From a virus: a stretch of 26,164 nucleotides of DNA. The notes under the pieces were generated by a model that saw only the letters and a list, made by a program, of their open reading frames with translations, had not been told where the DNA came from and made no database searches. Both the position numbers and the translations under genes were made by a program. Of the stretch, positions 7,992 to 15,216 are shown one piece after another. The stretch is from the IMG/VR virus record IMGVR_UViG_3300046516_000331, positions 1-26,164 of that record, one strand, 5' to 3'. Every line of letters begins with the position of its first letter. The first letter of the stretch is position 1.

Positions 7992-8019
7992 CACTGACCG
8001 CAGCCCATGTGCCGCCGCC
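7961..8019. repeat. Direct repeat, downstream copy of fibre-tip/small-gene junction
   Basis: About 59 bases match 8341-8399 with a handful of differences, at an offset of exactly 380. The repeat covers the last codons of a fibre-tip protein (GGGTWAAV-Gly-Val-stop), the GTGTCTGA overlap and the first codons of the small helical protein. Confidence 0.85.
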
Positions 8020-8178
8020 AGCCGACACGTAAAGTCGTGAGCCAACGGGCGGTCCAGGCACTCCCTGTGCGCCAGGTGGTCCGCGCCAGCCGTCGCCCGT
8101 GGGATCGCACGGCACGTCAGCCGGCTGCGGGAAGCCGATGAACACCGGGCCGCCGGGGATGCTCACACCGTCAGGCAT
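7984..8178 (-). CDS. Small collagen-like fibre-tip protein
   Basis: The 64-residue product has a short N-terminus, a collagen-like stretch (GWRGPPGAQGVPGPP) and a C-terminus reading LYVSAGGGTWAAVSGV. That C-terminus is nearly the same as the last residues of the large fibre at 8364-10019. I chose the ATG at 8178 because GGAGG lies nine bases upstream and it overlaps the preceding stop as ATGCCTGA. The ATG at 8187 sits directly on the Shine-Dalgarno. It looks like a miniature fibre left after duplication and internal deletion of a larger one. It may be functional, since its frame is intact and coupled on both sides. Confidence 0.6.
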   Translation of the reverse strand: MPDGVSIPGGPVFIGFPQPADVPCDPTGDGWRGPPGAQGVPGPPVGSRLYVSAGGGTWAAVSGV

Positions 8179-8371
8179 TGTCGGCATCCTCCATGGCGAA
8201 CCGTGGCTGCGACTGCTGCTGTAGCTGCTGCATCAGCGCGTCGATGATGGGGCGCACCACGCGATGCTGGCCCATGTCCAGATGCTGCATCACAGCGTTC
8301 CACTGCTCGGCGGTGAGCGTGGCGGAGAGTTGGCGCGATGGCTCGATCGGCTGCATGTCCATGTCAGACAC
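8171..8371 (-). CDS. Small helical phage protein, function unknown
   Basis: The 66-residue protein has a central LSATLTAEQWNAVMQHLDMG followed by a second helix (VVRPIIDALMQQLQQQSQ). Small proteins with a LTAxEWN-type start followed by two helices are common directly after fibre genes in phages of GC-rich bacteria, and I know of no assigned role. The GTG start overlaps the fibre stop as GTGTCTGA; an internal ATG at 8362 is an alternative. A truncated copy of its first codons lies at 7947-7991. Confidence 0.6.
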   Translation of the reverse strand: MSDMDMQPIEPSRQLSATLTAEQWNAVMQHLDMGQHRVVRPIIDALMQQLQQQSQPRFAMEDADNA

Positions 8372-8399
8372 CCGCCACCGCAGCCCATGTGCCGCCGCC
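8341..8399. repeat. Direct repeat, upstream copy of fibre-tip/small-gene junction
   Basis: Partner of 7961-8019. It spans the end of the large fibre gene and the beginning of the intact 66-residue gene. Confidence 0.85.
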
Positions 8400-10019
8400 G
8401 CGTGAGACGTAGAGTGTAGCTCCTACTGCGCCGCCTACCCGTGAGTAGAGCGAGCCGACCGGCTGTGTGGATGCGGGCGCTGCGCTGCCGGTGGTCCAAG
8501 ACGGACCAGCGCCACCACCGATGAAAAGAGCACCGGTATTGACCACCAATCCGCCCGCATTAAAGTATCCAATGATGCTGCTGCCAGAATAGAACAGATG
8601 GGCAGAACTGACGACATAATTCACACCTGAACTGGTAACAGTAATACCAGCGCCGCCGCCCCAAAGATCGATGTGTTTGCTGAAGTCGTTGTATGCCGAG
8701 GCGTTCTGAGAGCCAAAATGCAAACCGCCAACATTACAGTTGATACCGCCAGCATTACAGCTAATTGCGGCACTCACATGCAATCCGTTGGTATCAAATG
8801 ATGCTACGTTCGTCCCAGCACAGTAAATCGTATGCCCCGAGCCGCTGATATAGTTCAGACTGCCTGGAGTAACACTGAACCCAGCATAACCACCGCCATA
8901 AAGTTCGATGTGGCGCGACAGATCGGTGGGGCCGCCTGAAGCCGTCGTCGATCCGAAATGCAAACCGCCGTTCATTGTGCCGCCCGCTGCGGTCAGCAGT
9001 CCGGTGCCATCCACGCTGAACCCGATGGAGTTTAGAAATTGACCGCTGAATGTGACGTGGCTGAAGTCAATACCGGACAGTGCGGTTCGCGCCGGTCCCC
9101 CTGTGCTGCCGACCCCAGGATCGGCATAGATCATAATCCCCTGCGTTGGGTTCATCGGCCACCAGCCATTTGGTCCGCTGAACACCAGCCCCCGCCGCCA
9201 CCCATTTGACAGCGGACTATCCGGGCTGATCCCCACCGAATAGGCATAGCTCGGCTCGCTCGACTCAACAGCGTCGTTGCCTTGCAGTGTTGCCTGATAG
9301 GCTCCCTTAGTGACCGATGAACTGCCGGGTTGCATGGAGACATCTACTTCCAGCCCTGCGACCCCTGCGAGGTATTTGGCGTTGCCGGTAGCAACTGACG
9401 TGAAGTTGGCACCAAAGATCACGCCGCCATAAGTTGTGCTCGTGCCGCCGAGTGTGCCGTTCGCCTCCGCATTAAGACACAGCCCTTGATGCCAGTTAAA
9501 ATTGCTTGGACCGTCAGTCGTGTTCCCGACAACAAAGCTAATCTGCTGTGCGATACGAGGCCCTTTGGTGCCGCTGCAATTATAATAGTTCGCCACATGC
9601 GCAACCGAGTTGGCATTCGGCGCCTGCACGCTGTCGGTTCCGAGGAACAGATTGAACTGCGGCTGGCCGCTGTCCGTGATCGTGCCGCTGTACTGGCCAT
9701 TGATCTGCACTGATTGGCCGCCGTGCGTAGCGTAGGTCGGATTGTTCGCCACATAGAGCGGCGTGGAACCGTCGAACAGCGTTGGACTGCCGCCCTGCGT
9801 GCCGAACGATGCACGCCACGCTTCGACGTTGCCATGGGTCAGGATGTTGCCCGTCACTGTGCCACCGGTCAGCGGCAGGAACGGGCCTCCGGGCGGCATC
9901 GGACCCGCAGGCCCAACCGGTCCAGGCGGCCCCATAGGACCAGGCGGGCCGACCCACGACGCCGGATCAGGCGGCCCGGAGGCCGTGCTATAATCGGAAT
10001 AATTGAGACGATAGGCCAT
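8364..10019 (-). CDS. Large tail fibre protein
   Basis: The 551 residues comprise a short N-terminal anchor (YRLNYSDYSTASGP), a collagen-like shaft at about 15-46 ([17 protein letters not shown]) and the segment LPLTGGTVTGNI, which is the usual phage fibre repeat motif. A long beta-rich middle follows. Near the C-terminus are two tandem repeats of about 80 residues starting at 351 and 431, each opening GGLHFGS and containing HIELYGGG or HIDLWGGG. The end reads LYVSRGGGTWAAVAGV, a C-terminal tip I know from many phage fibres. It does not carry the attachment module of the spike and the collagen-like fibre, so it probably docks elsewhere. GGAG lies ten bases before the ATG. Confidence 0.8.
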   Translation of the reverse strand: MAYRLNYSDYSTASGPPDPASWVGPPGPMGPPGPVGPAGPMPPGGPFLPLTGGTVTGNILTHGNVEAWRASFGTQGGSPTLFDGSTPLYVANNPTYATHGGQSVQINGQYSGTITDSGQPQFNLFLGTDSVQAPNANSVAHVANYYNCSGTKGPRIAQQISFVVGNTTDGPSNFNWHQGLCLNAEANGTLGGTSTTYGGVIFGANFTSVATGNAKYLAGVAGLEVDVSMQPGSSSVTKGAYQATLQGNDAVESSEPSYAYSVGISPDSPLSNGWRRGLVFSGPNGWWPMNPTQGIMIYADPGVGSTGGPARTALSGIDFSHVTFSGQFLNSIGFSVDGTGLLTAAGGTMNGGLHFGSTTASGGPTDLSRHIELYGGGYAGFSVTPGSLNYISGSGHTIYCAGTNVASFDTNGLHVSAAISCNAGGINCNVGGLHFGSQNASAYNDFSKHIDLWGGGAGITVTSSGVNYVVSSAHLFYSGSSIIGYFNAGGLVVNTGALFIGGGAGPSWTTGSAAPASTQPVGSLYSRVGGAVGATLYVSRGGGTWAAVAGV

Positions 10020-10040
10020 GAGGAGCGTGCTCCACTGGTG

Positions 10041-10685
10041 TTAGAAGTACGCGGTCGACACCGTCTCGCCGCTGCTGGGCAGTGCGATGTAGCGGTAGAT
10101 CGCCACCATCGCGTCCTGGGTATCGCGTGGGTCGGTATCGCCACCGAACAGCGGTGCCAGCGCATCGGCCGCCAGCGTGGCGTACGGGTCGGCCAGAGGG
10201 TCTGGAATATCGAGCGAGGTCCACCGAGCAATGCCGCGCATCACCAGATCGTCGTGGACATTCGTCACCGCCTGCTGCGCGTTGGTGTCGGCCGAAAGCA
10301 CCATGGCACCCTTGCGGATGCGCGCCTCGAGCAGCGCGACGATCGCCGGGTCGATGGATTTGCCGAAGGACGACCCCGCCATCGCCGCGGTGAGCTTGGT
10401 GTACTCCTCGACGAACGCGCGCGGGACGCTGCCGACCGGCCACCACACCACGCCCTGCGCATCGAGCGCCGCATGCACGCTCGACACCTTGTCGCGCATG
10501 AAGTCCATGTCGGACGGGATGGGCGTTTCATCCGAGGCGATGACGCCCAGTTCGATCAGGGCACCAATCGCGACGGTGTCGAATGAAACCATCTCGGTGA
10601 GGGTGGGTGAGTCATCGAGCGGCACCACGCGCACGCCAAGACGACGCAGGGCAATCTGCGCAATGGTGCCGACCGATGTCGTCAT
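10041..10685 (-). CDS. Head-tail connector, P22 gp4-like DNA stabilisation protein
   Basis: The 214-residue protein begins TTSVGTIAQIALRRLGV. It continues with the helical pattern EMVSFDTVAIGALIELGVIA, VSSVHAALDAQGVVWWPVG and VPRAFVEEYTKLTAAMAGSS, with IALLEARIRKG-like spacing after that. I associate this with the P22 gp4 family of tail accessory factors, which form the ring below the portal. P22 gp4 is about 166 residues, so this one is longer at the C-terminus. It lies between the head genes and the fibres, as expected. The ATG is one base after the TGA of the preceding gene. Confidence 0.7.
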   Translation of the reverse strand: MTTSVGTIAQIALRRLGVRVVPLDDSPTLTEMVSFDTVAIGALIELGVIASDETPIPSDMDFMRDKVSSVHAALDAQGVVWWPVGSVPRAFVEEYTKLTAAMAGSSFGKSIDPAIVALLEARIRKGAMVLSADTNAQQAVTNVHDDLVMRGIARWTSLDIPDPLADPYATLAADALAPLFGGDTDPRDTQDAMVAIYRYIALPSSGETVSTAYF

Positions 10686-10686
10686 C

Positions 10687-11469
10687 TCAGGCCACCACGA
10701 CGCCGACTGACGGAGGCGCTGCCGCCGAGCCTGCCGCGTTGGTCGCAGTCACGGTGCAGGTAGCGTTCTTACCGACATCGCCGGCCTGCACGTCGTAGGT
10801 CGCAGCGTCGCTGCCGGCTGCCGCGTCGTCGAGCTTCCAGGCGTAGCTGTAGGACGTGGGCTCGCCCGACCATTCGCCCTGCGTGCAGTTCAGCGTCGTG
10901 CCGCTCTGCGTGACCTGCGGCACGGTGGTGTTGGTAGGCGCCGTAGCACCGCCTCCACCGCCCTCTGGAGGCGGCGGTGTGGCCTCGTTGCCGGTGAGGA
11001 TGCCAGCGGCCAGGGAGGTCATCCGGGTGGCCTTGCTGGAGATTGGCGGCGCGTTGCTTCTGGCACGCTCCGGCGGCGGCTCCAGCGGTGCCATCGGCGG
11101 CGGTCCGCTTGGGTTCTGCGGATCGAGGCCCACCGCAGCAAGGCCCTCGTCGCGGACCATCTGGTTCTCCTCGATGGTGCCGGCAGCGCCGCCGCGCGCT
11201 CCGAGACCGGCCTCGGAGTTGTAGTCGAGGATGATCTGCGCGCCGATGCTGCTGACCGCCTGCGCCTCCTTGCGCTCGGCCTCCATCTTCTGATCGACGG
11301 CCGGTGCGGCACGCGCCTCCGATGGTGGGCGCCAGCCCGGCTGACCTGGCTCCGGTGGTCCTGCCGGATACCCGGCCCGCTGCTCACCTGGCCCGGGCGG
11401 TGGGAGTTGCGACTGCTGGCTGGGATGCACGCCATGCATCTCGCCGTGCTGGTTCTTGTCACTCGGCAT
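10687..11469 (-). CDS. Putative head decoration protein with C-terminal Ig-like domain
   Basis: Of 260 residues, 1-75 are Pro/Gly/Gln-rich and disordered and 76-170 are Ala-rich with predicted helices. Residues 178-260 form an Ig-like domain: VPQVTQSGTTLNCTQGEW, a YSYAWKLDD strand, then ATCTVTATNAAGSAA. This domain type is frequent on phage capsid and tail surfaces, where it helps the virion hold to carbohydrate. The position directly after the major capsid gene favours a head protein. The start at 11469 has AGGAG (as TAGGAG) eight bases upstream. A reading that begins 15 codons earlier has no Shine-Dalgarno. Confidence 0.65.
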   Translation of the reverse strand: MPSDKNQHGEMHGVHPSQQSQLPPPGPGEQRAGYPAGPPEPGQPGWRPPSEARAAPAVDQKMEAERKEAQAVSSIGAQIILDYNSEAGLGARGGAAGTIEENQMVRDEGLAAVGLDPQNPSGPPPMAPLEPPPERARSNAPPISSKATRMTSLAAGILTGNEATPPPPEGGGGGATAPTNTTVPQVTQSGTTLNCTQGEWSGEPTSYSYAWKLDDAAAGSDAATYDVQAGDVGKNATCTVTATNAAGSAAAPPSVGVVVA

Positions 11470-11518
11470 ATCTGGTCTCCTAGAAGTATAGCGCAAGAAA
11501 TAGCTGATGATCACACAG

Positions 11519-12628
11519 TTATGCGTCAGCTACAGCCGCACTCCAAACTGTGACCACGCCGTTGTCCACTGGTTTTGTTGTATCAACAGTGGGATCAACA
11601 CCAAAGCGGAGCTTCTGCACGCCGCGGATCTCCTCCACGCCAACGCCGTTGAAGAACCCATAGTCGCGTCGGTTCTCGATCACTTTGGTGCGCTGAGCCC
11701 AGGCAATGCCGATCGCCTGCGCGCCGCAGAGATACGACGCAGCGACATCGGTGGTGCCCCCAGAGCCAGCGCCCGCCAGCACCGGCAGTTCAGGGATTTC
11801 GCGGATGATGACGCCGTCGTAGAGGATGTCACCAGCGGTGAACAACGGATTGTCGGAGCCGCGGTTCCAGGCATATTGCAGGGCGTTGATGATGACCGGA
11901 TCGAGCATCAGGTCGCGAAACGCCATGCTAGGCACGAACATCACGTACCACTCCTCATCCCGGCTGACCCTGATCGGCCGGATCTTGGGCGTGGCGGTGC
12001 GCGCGATCCGCTTGGCCAGCGTGACCTGGGCGGCGGTCAGCTTGTCGGCGGTGTTGTCGACGTTGGTCAGCGAGGTGGCATAGACGCCAGTGTTGTTGGA
12101 TTTGCTGGCACCAAACAGCACGCGATCGGAGTTGTTCACCAGCCAGGTGTTGCGCTGTGCTGCGGTGGCCGCCGCGTAGGTGATCTGCACATTGCCGTCT
12201 GCCGTGATGGCACCGAGCGATGTGATGATGTCGGCCCTGAGCTTGTTGGCGGCCCAGTTCTTGAGCACCTGGCGACCGGCCTGGAGCAGATCGATGATGC
12301 TCTTCTGCTCGTCCCATTCACTGACCGCGACCGCGTGGCGGATGACGCCGACGGTGACGTTCAGCGAGCGGGCGTTCAGTATCTCCTCGTTGCCCTCGAG
12401 CACCGTGTTGCCCGTTACGCCGGCGCCGACCAGATTGCGCACGGTGGGGAAGACGACGGTGTCGCCTCGTTTGCGCGTAAGATCCGTCTGTAATTGGATC
12501 ATCGCGTCCATTGTGGTGCCGAAATAAACGCTGAATTGATTTTCGCGCAAGTACTCGACCCAGAAATCACTTTGCCAAATTATTGGCGTTAGTCCTGGTC
12601 TACTCGGCGTGACATTCATGTCGGCCAT
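11519..12628 (-). CDS. Major capsid protein, N4-gp56 family
   Basis: The 369 residues carry the family pattern: WSEYL-like WVEYLRENQFSVYFG, RKRGDTVVFPTVRNLVGAGV followed by LEGNEEIL, SEWDEQKSIIDLL, VSRDEEWYVMFVPSMAFRDL, then GDILYDGVIIREIPEL and a closing RDYGFFNGVGVEEIRGVQKL with RFG. These capsid proteins form HK97-fold shells in N4-like phages and in many uncultured podoviruses. It follows the scaffold gene, with an HNH gene inserted between them on the other strand. The ATG at 12628 has AGGAG nine bases upstream. A second ATG three codons on (MNV) is less well placed. Confidence 0.9.
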   Translation of the reverse strand: MADMNVTPSRPGLTPIIWQSDFWVEYLRENQFSVYFGTTMDAMIQLQTDLTRKRGDTVVFPTVRNLVGAGVTGNTVLEGNEEILNARSLNVTVGVIRHAVAVSEWDEQKSIIDLLQAGRQVLKNWAANKLRADIITSLGAITADGNVQITYAAATAAQRNTWLVNNSDRVLFGASKSNNTGVYATSLTNVDNTADKLTAAQVTLAKRIARTATPKIRPIRVSRDEEWYVMFVPSMAFRDLMLDPVIINALQYAWNRGSDNPLFTAGDILYDGVIIREIPELPVLAGAGSGGTTDVAASYLCGAQAIGIAWAQRTKVIENRRDYGFFNGVGVEEIRGVQKLRFGVDPTVDTTKPVDNGVVTVWSAAVADA

Positions 12629-12676
12629 TGCCGAACACTCCTATACTTGGATTGATCTTGCTCCTTTCGCTGGATC

Positions 12677-12768
12677 ACGCCCGGTATAGGCTCGGCGGCA
12701 GCCACGTACGCCCGTTAAATCGGTCGGCGGCACCTGGGTAAGCACGAACGCCCGTAACCTCGGCGGCA
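12677..12768. repeat. Three imperfect direct repeats upstream of the capsid gene
   Basis: On the plus strand ACGCCCG, a few variable bases and TCGGCGGCA recur at 12677-12700, 12708-12732 and 12748-12768. An 11-base repeat CTTTCGCTGGA lies on both sides (12664-12674 and 12803-12813). The stretch 12629-12898 otherwise holds no gene with a usable start. The minus strand reads open for about 40 codons here but has no start codon. Function unknown: a protein-binding array or a decayed repeat-protein end are both possible. Confidence 0.5.
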
Positions 12769-12836
12769 GGAAAATATGCGTGGCGTATGCGCTTCTAAGC
12801 TGCTTTCGCTGGACATATTTTGTGGTAGAAGGGCGA

Positions 12837-12877
12837 GGCCCAGGCCGCTTGCAGGCGGTTGACTGGGCCTCTGACCA
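12837..12877 (+). promoter_or_regulatory. Structured leader of the first HNH gene
   Basis: GGCCCAG (12837-12843) pairs with CTGGGCC (12863-12869) and encloses a second small stem (GCCGC with GCGGT, six-base loop). It is followed by GCCTCTGACCA, which ends 21 bases before the HNH start codon. The same 11 bases follow a hairpin before the second HNH gene. This suggests a shared RNA element or a shared insertion boundary. Confidence 0.5.
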
Positions 12878-12898
12878 CCGAGTGAGGAAACCACCCAG

Positions 12899-13462
12899 AT
12901 GGCTAAATCTTACGTTACAGACCTAACGGCAGAGCAGCTACGCGCGTTGCTCCACTACGATCCCGATACCGGCTTCTTCCGGTGGCACGAAGGGATCGAC
13001 CATTGGCGAGCAGGCTTGCCGGCAGGGACGCTCTATAAGCAGAGGCCGAACGGCCCCAAGCGTGTTGCGATCGGCATCGGCACCACGTCAGAAGAGAAAT
13101 ACAAGGTCATCGGCGTTCGCAAGCGTGTCTATAAGGCGCACAGGTTGGCGTGGCTCTATGTCTACGGCGAATGGCCAGATGGCCAGATCGACCACATCAA
13201 CGGCGACCCCACCGACAACCGTATCGTCAATCTGCGCTTAGCTACTCTAGCTGAGAACTCCAGAAATCGCGGCCTGCGCGCAGACAACACGTCGGGCATC
13301 AAAGGCGTTTCTTGGTCCAAGAAGAGCAATAGATGGCTAGCACACTTGGGACACAACGGAAGACTGCTCCACCTTGGCCTGTTCGACACTATCGAGGAAG
13401 CCAGAGCGGTTCGTGAAGAAGCCGCACGGCGCCTACAAGGCCAATTCTACCGAGCCACGTAA
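12899..13462 (+). CDS. HNH homing endonuclease with C-terminal AP2 domain
   Basis: The 187-residue protein starts with a short segment (LTAEQLRALLHYDPDTGFF) typical of this group. An HNH nuclease core follows at about 80-125 (HRLAWLYVYGEWPDGQIDHI, with D98-H99 in the first part and N111 and N120 further on). An AP2 DNA-binding domain lies at about 132-184 (SGIKGVSW, WLAHLGHNGR, GLFDTIEEARAVREEA). Freestanding enzymes of this type cut related phages that lack the gene and spread by repair. It is placed on the strand opposite to the structural operon, exactly between scaffold and capsid genes. Ribosome binding is probably GAGG eleven bases before ATG, which is rather distant. Confidence 0.9.
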   Translation: MAKSYVTDLTAEQLRALLHYDPDTGFFRWHEGIDHWRAGLPAGTLYKQRPNGPKRVAIGIGTTSEEKYKVIGVRKRVYKAHRLAWLYVYGEWPDGQIDHINGDPTDNRIVNLRLATLAENSRNRGLRADNTSGIKGVSWSKKSNRWLAHLGHNGRLLHLGLFDTIEEARAVREEAARRLQGQFYRAT

Positions 13463-13475
13463 TGCCCCTGCACCA

Positions 13476-14348
13476 CTAGTAGCGCACCTGCCCGCTGCCG
13501 TTCGTGTTGCGTCTGTTCTGTACCGGCGCGAGCACGTCCTCGAGGCTCGGTTCGCCGGACCACGCCCCCGCCGTGCGCCCTGCGACGCTGCGGGCGGTGC
13601 CAAGCGATGGCTGCATGCCGGCGGCGGGTGATGGGACGGGCGCCGGCTTGGCTTCCTGCTCCCACTGTGCGCGGCCCTCGGCCAGTATCTTCTCGCGGTA
13701 TGCGGCCGGATCGTCCCCGACATCGCGCACCAGGCGCAGGCGATCGACCTCGCGGGTGAGCCAGGCATAGGGGTGCGGCTGGCTGTAGAGCTTGCCGAAC
13801 AGCGTCGGGTCGGCGTTCGCCAGGTTGCGGAACTCCTGCACGTACTCGGACAATTTCTCTTGCCCGATCTTATCCGCCAGCATCATCTCGGAGTTGTTCA
13901 ACCGCTCGTTGAGCAGCGCGGCCTGTTGCTGCTGGACGAGATGCTGGGCGAAGCCGCGGGGGTCGGCGGCAGGGTCTGGCGGCGGCTGTGGTGGTGCTTG
14001 TTGCTGCGGCGGCGGAGCTGTGGCGCGGCGTTGGGCGTCCTCGAACTGACGCTGCAGCTCCTTGTGCTTGGTTTCGGCCTCGACCGCACGCGCTTTCCAA
14101 TCCTGCCGCTTCCGCCGCTCGTCCTCGTAGGCGCGGCGCGGGATGACCGGCTCGCCCTCGAGCGCTTCCGGTGGGTCGGTGTCCTCCTCGGGCTCCGGCT
14201 TGGCTGCGGCGGGCTTGGCGGCCGGTTCGGCCTTTGCCTCGGGCTTCGGCGCCGGCGCCTCTGGCGCTGCCTGCGGGGCCTCTGGCGGGGCTTCGGTGAC
14301 GGTCGCGGTCTCGCCCTTGAGGAACGACTCAAGTTGCTCGTTGGCCAT
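13476..14348 (-). CDS. Capsid scaffolding protein
   Basis: The 290 residues have the usual make-up of a podovirus scaffold. Residues 15-65 are low complexity with Ala, Pro, Glu and Lys. A charged coiled coil lies at about 70-112 (RRAYEDERRKRQDWKARAVE and on). A Pro/Gln stretch and a helical region to about 220 follow (MMLADKIGQEKLSEYVQEFR), and the C-terminus is basic (PVQNRRNTN, VRY), as is typical for shell-binding ends. The position two genes before the capsid gene on the same strand supports the call. AGGA lies seven bases before ATG. No sequence family is identified beyond this architecture. Confidence 0.75.
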   Translation of the reverse strand: MANEQLESFLKGETATVTEAPPEAPQAAPEAPAPKPEAKAEPAAKPAAAKPEPEEDTDPPEALEGEPVIPRRAYEDERRKRQDWKARAVEAETKHKELQRQFEDAQRRATAPPPQQQAPPQPPPDPAADPRGFAQHLVQQQQAALLNERLNNSEMMLADKIGQEKLSEYVQEFRNLANADPTLFGKLYSQPHPYAWLTREVDRLRLVRDVGDDPAAYREKILAEGRAQWEQEAKPAPVPSPAAGMQPSLGTARSVAGRTAGAWSGEPSLEDVLAPVQNRRNTNGSGQVRY

Positions 14349-14378
14349 GGTGATGTCCTGTGGTGACCCCTGGGGGGA

Positions 14379-14663
14379 TTAGTCGTGCTGCAACTCACTC
14401 GGCAGCGGCGGCAGCGTGCGGGCGCCGGGTCGCAGCGGTTGTGGTGGTCGTTGGCGTGGTTCCGGTGGTGGCACCTCGCCGGGCTGCTGCCGCATCTTCG
14501 GCAGGTGCAGCGCCTGCGTCTGCTTGGTGACGCTGTATTTGCTGCGCCCCAGCAGGCGCCCGATCAGCACGGGCCCCATGCCGTTCTCCCACATGCGGCG
14601 CAGCGTGGTGCGCTCCTCGTCCGTCCAGGGGACGCTGACCACGTGCTTCATGCTGGCTGGCAT
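14379..14663 (-). CDS. GcrA-like helix-turn-helix protein
   Basis: Residues 10-57 (VPWTDEERTTLRRMWENGMG, then LIGRLLGRSKYSVTKQTQAL) follow the pattern of the GcrA N-terminal DNA-binding domain: WTDE, a helix, a short turn, then a recognition helix. GcrA is a cell-cycle transcription factor of Alphaproteobacteria, and phages often carry short relatives. The C-terminal 35 residues are Pro/Arg-rich, and the C-terminal RNA-polymerase-binding part of true GcrA is missing. It may act on phage late promoters or host genes; the target is unknown. GGAG lies seven bases before the chosen ATG at 14663; a later ATG (14651) is less well placed. Confidence 0.6.
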   Translation of the reverse strand: MPASMKHVVSVPWTDEERTTLRRMWENGMGPVLIGRLLGRSKYSVTKQTQALHLPKMRQQPGEVPPPEPRQRPPQPLRPGARTLPPLPSELQHD

Positions 14664-14857
14664 GGCGGCTCTCCGCTACGCTGGGGTTCTGCGTCAGGGG
14701 TCAGGCCGCTGTGTCGACAGCCTGATCTTGCCCGTGCGGCCGGTCACAGCGGCACGCTCGGGAAGTTGGGGAATGGGGCGGGGAAAAGCCGCGTAGCCCG
14801 CCGACCTGGAGACGGGTGCCGATCTACGGTGGCGCAGACAAATTGTGGCGTGCTATG
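14664..14857. other. Non-coding stretch upstream of the GcrA-like gene
   Basis: I see no convincing gene on either strand. Near its right end (14851-14859) TGCTATGCT resembles an extended -10 element on the plus strand, without a good -35. Promoters for the minus-strand GcrA-like and head genes should also lie here, but none can be picked by eye. Confidence 0.4.
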
Positions 14858-14925
14858 CTGAGTTCCGCGATAAGTCCGAGAACTTCAGCGCCCCGTATCT
14901 CCCATGTGAGTGCGGGGCCTTTTCT
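14858..14925 (+). terminator. Rho-independent terminator preceded by a second hairpin
   Basis: CTGAGTTC (14858-14865) pairs with GAACTTCAG (14880-14888, one bulged base). Right after it GCCCCG (14890-14895) pairs with CGGGGC (14913-14918), followed by CCTTTTCTT. The T-run is on the plus strand only. No plus-strand gene ends here, so this is either a leader that controls the three plus-strand genes downstream or the end of a small RNA. Confidence 0.65.
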
Positions 14926-14986
14926 TATGCCCGGAGGCCGGTGAATTGTGGCAACTGGCACCTGACTGGGGGTAGCTATCGGAAAT

Positions 14987-15002
14987 GGGCATTTTGAAGA
15001 GT
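14987..15002 (+). repeat. Leader direct repeat, copy 1
   Basis: GGGCATTTTGAAGAGT is repeated exactly at 15192-15207. Each copy lies just before the ribosome binding site of a small plus-strand gene. Confidence 0.8.
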
Positions 15003-15013
15003 TGGAGGTGGCC

Positions 15014-15190
15014 ATGACCGCTTGGGAACGCCGGATGCAGGCCGCATTGCTAGACGCCGCCGACCAGTTCGCGCGCTATGCCGACTATCATCTGGCCAAG
15101 AACCCGCCGGATCGCGAGAAGGCGGCGACGAACACCGAGTGCGCAGCGTTCTGCCGGAAAGCCGCAACGGAGCCAGACAGCGTGGCGTGA
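15014..15190 (+). CDS. Small conserved-type phage protein, function unknown
   Basis: The 58-residue helical protein has the pattern ADQFARYADYHLAKNPPDRE followed by KAATN and CRKA. I know this pattern from small proteins in many phages of GC-rich bacteria, without a known role. The ATG at 15014 has GGAGG five bases upstream. A TTG four codons earlier overlaps the Shine-Dalgarno and is unlikely. It is the first of three small plus-strand genes. Confidence 0.65.
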   Translation: MTAWERRMQAALLDAADQFARYADYHLAKNPPDREKAATNTECAAFCRKAATEPDSVA

Positions 15191-15191
15191 G

Positions 15192-15207
15192 GGGCATTTT
15201 GAAGAGT
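15192..15207 (+). repeat. Leader direct repeat, copy 2
   Basis: Exact copy of 14987-15002 at an offset of 205. It directly precedes TAGGA and the ATG of the zinc-ribbon gene. Confidence 0.8.
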
Positions 15208-15216
15208 AGGAACCCG

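Noticed and set aside
9714-10586. 290-codon open frame on the plus strand
   Set aside because: Arg/His-rich text antisense to the fibre and connector genes; no family, no start signal.
11507-12493. 328-codon open frame on the plus strand
   Set aside because: Exact antisense of the major capsid gene, which is securely identified.
12680-12810. Short minus-strand gene in the capsid upstream gap (about 40 codons ending RTWLPPSLYRA)
   Set aside because: No ATG, GTG or TTG start in frame and no ribosome binding site; kept only as part of the repeat finding.
12899-13462. IscB/HEARO-type RNA-guided nuclease with its guide RNA in the leader
   Set aside because: The proteins lack RuvC and arginine-rich bridge parts and carry AP2 domains; the leaders are about 40 bases, far shorter than those guide RNAs.
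14385-14861. 158-codon plus-strand frame over the GcrA-like gene
   Set aside because: Antisense of a gene with a convincing DNA-binding domain and ribosome binding site; low-complexity translation.
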